Shown here: positions 31,788-34,667 of the stretch, piece by piece | How the letters are laid out: every line of letters begins with the position of its first letter | Position numbering within the stretch: the stretch's first letter is position 1 | DNA from: Mycoplasmatota bacterium | GTDB taxonomy: Bacteria > Bacillota_I > Bacilli_A > Izemoplasmatales > Izemoplasmataceae | Length of the DNA: 34,667 nucleotides | Assembly (NCBI GenBank): GCA_022712785.1 | Contig: JAFLJX010000237.1 | Coordinates: 1-34,667 of the forward strand | Direction of reading: 5' to 3' | The notes under the pieces: generated by a model | Databases searched by the model: none | What the model was told of the DNA's origin: nothing | The model's input: the letters and a program-made list of their open reading frames with translations, nothing else | Made by a program: the position numbers and the translations under genes

Positions 31788-32877
31788 TTTTAGTTAACTC
31801 CCTTTTTATTAGGTTCATTGATAATTCTGGATTTACTGAATATGGTACTTGTATTGTTAAACTTGAGCTCATTGTTCCAATAATAACACTTTCTTTAAAA
31901 CTATGATCTGTGGTTAACGAGTAAATAAGTGCACTACTAAAAGAATCTCCAGCACCTGTAACATCAATGACTAAGTTATCTTCAACAACAAATGCATTTT
32001 GATGTTTTACTTGTTTTTTTTCACCATAATATGATCCAGCTGTTCCGGCAGTAACAACTGCTTTTTTAACGCCTTTTTCTAACCACATTTGACATAACTC
32101 TTCAACATTTTCATTATCTGTTTTGAAGTATGTTTGAGATTCATCTTTATTACATATAATGATATCGATACCTTTTATGTCTTTTGGAAGGTGTTTCATT
32201 TTTGGAGTTGATACTCCTATAATCCCAAGTGGTATATCTTCATTTCTAGTAAACTCTATTAATGATTCAACAGCTTCTTTTGAGATATTAAGATCTGCGA
32301 TAATCCACGAACTTAAATTCAAATGTCTTTTATGTTCTAATACCCAAGATCTGTCCATTGAACTGTTGATTGACATATCAGCATAACCAACATCCATATT
32401 CCCTTTTGGATTAATAATTGAATAGTATCCTCCAGTTGTTTTACCTTTCAATTTATCAACTGCGAATACTTCCATAAGTTTTTTAGATGACTGTATTAGA
32501 TTCTCGCCATATGCATCATCTCCAACTACGGACATGAGTGATACTTTACAATCGAGCCTCGCTAAGTTTTCAGCAACGTTTCTAATCACCCCACCAAATG
32601 ATGTATTAGAATTTATTGGATTTGATGTACCTAACTTCATTTCTTCTTCAAGTTTAAATGTATAATCAATATTAGCACTACCCACACACGTTATATATCT
32701 ATCCTGGCTTAGAACATACGGTTTACCTAAAATATGTCCCTTGTTTTGAAGACTTGATATAAGATTAGCAACAGCTGGTCTAGAAATTTCTAATATCTGA
32801 GCAATGTCTTTTTGACTGATATAAGGATTATCTTCTAAAATCTTTAATAACTTTTTTTCATTTCTATTAAGGTCCAT
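31774..32877 (-). CDS. psuK: Pseudouridine kinase with N-terminal HTH
   Basis: A 367-residue PfkB-family kinase that phosphorylates pseudouridine, fused to an N-terminal winged-helix DNA-binding domain (about 1-58: LLKILEDNPYISQKDIAQIL then RPAVANLISSLQNKGHI). The kinase part starts at ITCVGSANIDYTF (62-74); SFGGVIRNVAENLARL is the substrate-side motif, and DVTGAGDSFSSAL holds the catalytic base D311. Fused HTH-PfkB proteins are a known subgroup where the enzyme may regulate its own operon. A good promoter and an inverted repeat right at the start point lie upstream, which would suit autoregulation. Confidence 0.93.
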   Translation of the reverse strand: MDLNRNEKKLLKILEDNPYISQKDIAQILEISRPAVANLISSLQNKGHILGKPYVLSQDRYITCVGSANIDYTFKLEEEMKLGTSNPINSNTSFGGVIRNVAENLARLDCKVSLMSVVGDDAYGENLIQSSKKLMEVFAVDKLKGKTTGGYYSIINPKGNMDVGYADMSINSSMDRSWVLEHKRHLNLSSWIIADLNISKEAVESLIEFTRNEDIPLGIIGVSTPKMKHLPKDIKGIDIIICNKDESQTYFKTDNENVEELCQMWLEKGVKKAVVTAGTAGSYYGEKKQVKHQNAFVVEDNLVIDVTGAGDSFSSALIYSLTTDHSFKESVIIGTMSSSLTIQVPYSVNPELSMNLIKRELTKNENI

Positions 32878-32906
32878 TGTATTTCTCCCTTACTTTTGTT
32901 TGTTTT

Positions 32907-32920
32907 TAAACATTTGTTTA
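32907..32920. promoter_or_regulatory. Candidate operator at the psuK start point
   Basis: TAAACA-TT-TGTTTA, a perfect 6-2-6 inverted repeat, lies at +1 to about +14 of the predicted psuK transcript. PsuK's own HTH domain is the likely binder. Confidence 0.5.
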
Positions 32921-32927
32921 CTTCATT

Positions 32928-32956
32928 AGTATACATCGCTCATAAATAAATGTCAA
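32928..32956 (-). promoter_or_regulatory. Predicted psuKG promoter
   Basis: Minus strand: TTGACA (32956-32951), 17 bases, TATACT (32933-32928). The -35 box is perfect and the -10 has one change from consensus. Confidence 0.75.
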
Positions 32957-32976
32957 AGGTAATAATTTATCCAATA

Positions 32977-33012
32977 AAAAAACCTCATATATCAAATTAT
33001 TTGAGGTTTTTT
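32977..33012 (-). terminator. Intrinsic terminator after arsC
   Basis: An 11-bp perfect stem (AAAAAACCTCA / TGAGGTTTTTT) with a 14-base loop, five bases past the arsC stop, with the T6 of the stem on either strand. It separates the ars operon from the psuK promoter. Confidence 0.8.
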
Positions 33013-33017
33013 AATAT

Positions 33018-33410
33018 CTATTCCTTGAATCTATTTATAAGATCCATAACTTTATCTTCGATAATGTCTCTTATTTCTTCAAAGCCACTTTTAGGTCCAT
33101 CACTAGGATCTTCAAGTCCCCAGTCTTCTCTGTGTTTTGTAGGGACAAAAGGACATTCAACTCCACACCCCATAGTAACTAGTATATCTAATTCTTGTGG
33201 TATATCTTTTAATAGTTTTGAATAAGCGTGACTCATATCTATACCAATGTCTGTCATAACTTCTAATGCCATATGCTTAGGAAAATCATACTTTTCTGTG
33301 CCTGCGGAATATACATCAAAAAAATCAGAACCTAACTGTTTCATGAATCCTTCTGCCATTATACTTCTACAACTATTATGGACACAAATAAAAGCTATTT
33401 TTTTTTTCAT
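33018..33410 (-). CDS. arsC: Thioredoxin-type arsenate reductase
   Basis: A 130-residue protein of the low-molecular-weight phosphatase fold. The P-loop is CVHNSCRS (C9 to R15), with the redox Cys pair C82 and C86 in VTMGCGVECPFVP and an Asp-Pro acid loop at EDPSDGP. The three Cys layout fits thioredoxin-coupled ArsC (as in S. aureus pI258), which reduces arsenate to arsenite. I place the start at ATG 33410 because TGGGG lies eight bases upstream; the in-frame ATG at 33416 is too close. It is the last gene of the arsR-permease-arsC operon. A protein-tyrosine phosphatase role is less likely given C82/C86. Confidence 0.9.
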   Translation of the reverse strand: MKKKIAFICVHNSCRSIMAEGFMKQLGSDFFDVYSAGTEKYDFPKHMALEVMTDIGIDMSHAYSKLLKDIPQELDILVTMGCGVECPFVPTKHREDWGLEDPSDGPKSGFEEIRDIIEDKVMDLINRFKE

Positions 33411-33456
33411 TATCATTACCCCACTTAAAATTGTTTCTATATTTAAATTCTAATCT

Positions 33457-34485
33457 TTATATGAATAAATAACCAAACGCATTAAAAAGATATCCAGTGA
33501 TTATAATACCTATTGTTATTATCCCAACAAATGTGAATAATAGTTTAGGTTTTACAACTTTCTTTAATAGTATTATAGAAGGTAGACTTAGAGCTGTGAC
33601 TGCCATCATAAATGCGAGTACAGTTCCAATCCCAACTCCTTTTAGTACCAATGCTTCTGCGATTGGTAATGTCCCAAATATATCTGCGTACATTGGCACT
33701 CCTACTACTGTGGCTATAATTACTGAGAACGGATTGTTTTCTCCTAGTACAGTTTCAATAAACGATTGAGGGATAAATCCGTGAATCACAGCACCTATCC
33801 CAACACCAATAAAAATATACATCCAGACTTTTGATATTATTTCTTTAACTTGTTCAATCGAATATGTGTGACGTTCTTTCTTTGTCATTGAAAAATCTAT
33901 TTGATCATTAGAATTATTTTGTTTTCGATTCTTAAGAACAAAATCTTCAACATGTTTTTCCATTTTCAATGCACTTATAAGTGTTCCACCAATTACAGCT
34001 ATTACTAATCCTACAACCACGTAAGCTAAAGCAATAGGCCACCCAAATATACTCGCAAGTAATATTACTGATGCTAAATCAACAAGTGGTGATGATATTA
34101 AAAATGAAAATGTAACTCCTATTGGTAATCCCGCTTTTGTAAACCCTACAAAAATAGGGATTGAAGAACAAGAGCAAAAAGGAGTCACAGTTCCTAGTAA
34201 TGCTCCAATAATGTTGGCTGGAACCCCTTTTATGTTTCCTAATATTTTACTCGTTCTTTCTGGTGAGAAATATGATTGAATATATGATGATACATAAATA
34301 AGTACAATCAATAGTATAAAAATCTTTATAACATCAAAGAAAAAGAATGATACACTTTTGAATAAAAGACTTTCTGTATCAAGGTTGATTACATTTTCAA
34401 GAAATCTATTAACAATGTTTTCAAGCCATGTCATTTTTAAGAATATATCGTTTATTTGTATAAAAAACTCTTTTATAAACTGCAT
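33457..34485 (-). CDS. ArsP/YraQ-family permease
   Basis: A 342-residue membrane protein with about 8-9 hydrophobic helices, of the ArsP_1 (formerly DUF318) permease family. The signature LLGTVTPFCSCSSIPIFVGFTKAGLP is clear, followed by SFLISSPLVDLAS, and the second half repeats the motif style with VVGVPMYADIFGTLPIAEAL. A soluble linker (about 180-210) separates the two halves. Characterised ArsP proteins export trivalent organoarsenicals; others of this family handle arsenite or have unknown cargo. Its start overlaps the end of arsR by 13 bases, and arsC follows 46 bases on. The Cys pair in the signature could take part in metalloid binding. Confidence 0.88.
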   Translation of the reverse strand: MQFIKEFFIQINDIFLKMTWLENIVNRFLENVINLDTESLLFKSVSFFFFDVIKIFILLIVLIYVSSYIQSYFSPERTSKILGNIKGVPANIIGALLGTVTPFCSCSSIPIFVGFTKAGLPIGVTFSFLISSPLVDLASVILLASIFGWPIALAYVVVGLVIAVIGGTLISALKMEKHVEDFVLKNRKQNNSNDQIDFSMTKKERHTYSIEQVKEIISKVWMYIFIGVGIGAVIHGFIPQSFIETVLGENNPFSVIIATVVGVPMYADIFGTLPIAEALVLKGVGIGTVLAFMMAVTALSLPSIILLKKVVKPKLLFTFVGIITIGIIITGYLFNAFGYLFI

Positions 34486-34667
34486 TGTTCTGCCTCTCTA
34501 TCTATCATTTGTTCAATAAAGAATTTAACATCTGTTAACATGTCTTTATTAATATAGTATTTAATCCAATTTCCTTCTCTAACTGACTTTGCAAGTCCAA
34601 CTTCACTTATCAACTTAAGATGATAAGAAAGTGTTGGCTGTGTAATCGGTAGCTTATCAATAAGTGT
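34473..34667 (-). CDS. ArsR-family regulator, C-terminal part (cut by window edge)
   Basis: The last 64 residues of an ArsR/SmtB-type repressor, too short to show its start. The winged-helix part is clear: LIDKLPITQPTLSYHLKLI (recognition helix), GLAKSVREGNWIKYYIN (wing), then a final helix ending REAEQCSL. The usual metal-binding Cys motif before or in the recognition helix (ELCVCD) would lie outside the window or is replaced here by DKLPITQ; only C62 is visible. It is the first gene of the ars operon seen here and overlaps the permease start, so it likely controls the operon in response to arsenite or antimonite. Confidence 0.88.
   Translation of the reverse strand, partial: TLIDKLPITQPTLSYHLKLISEVGLAKSVREGNWIKYYINKDMLTDVKFFIEQMIDREAEQCSL

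Noticed and set aside
1..34667. tRNA, rRNA, CRISPR array, transposase or integrase
   Set aside because: I looked for cloverleaf-like GTTCRA arms, regularly spaced direct repeats and DDE or recombinase motifs and found none. Coverage by eye is imperfect.

Overview
The window is AT-rich DNA (roughly 30% GC by eye) with strong AGGAGG-type ribosome binding sites and sigma-A-type promoters. TGA is used as a stop codon (for example the alpha-galactosidase and CoA-transferase genes) while TGG encodes Trp, so the standard bacterial code applies and a code-4 mycoplasma is excluded. Low GC, a fermentative gene set, lipoprotein-type transport and the gene families seen fit a Firmicute close to the Mollicutes (an Acholeplasma-, Haloplasma- or Izemoplasma-like organism). 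That placement is inference. Almost every gene is on the minus strand; the exceptions are a TetR regulator and an amidohydrolase.

Left part (1-16000, read right to left). A truncated ABC ATPase, a PLDc_N membrane protein, a small membrane protein and a YbjQ protein form an operon (1-1155). Next is a short, orphan GltD-like flavoprotein. An alpha-galactosidase (GH36), a GPH sugar symporter and a GH2 beta-galactosidase form a tight galactoside operon (2420-8493). Directly upstream lies a 1238-residue HRDC-DUF4011-SF1 helicase with a C-terminal MTES_1575-type nuclease fold that seems to have lost its catalytic acids. Tryptophanase (tnaA), with a cre-like site across its promoter, and an RsmH2-type rRNA methyltransferase follow.

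Central part (15073-26331). One 11-gene operon encodes thiolase, SDR reductase, a variant KAS III-like enzyme, a complete Liv-type ABC importer (H, M, G, F, K), a CoA-transferase and two alpha/beta hydrolases. It runs from a perfect consensus promoter carrying a cre-like site in its spacer and a TetR-type operator at the start point, divergent from a TetR gene. The set reads as a self-contained uptake, hydrolysis, CoA-activation, oxidation and thiolysis route for a short acyl or hydroxyacyl compound. 3-Hydroxybutyrate oligomers are my preferred guess. This is the most interesting system here.

Right part (26332-34667). After tetR and a strong bidirectional terminator come glnA (lacking the adenylylation Tyr), a decayed DUF5011 surface-protein fragment, an amidohydrolase lacking its usual beta-domain, and a 134-bp element with 30-bp perfect inverted arms that holds the stop codons of two convergent genes. 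Then come psuK-psuG for pseudouridine breakdown, with a clear promoter and operator, and an arsR-permease-arsC operon that runs off the window end.
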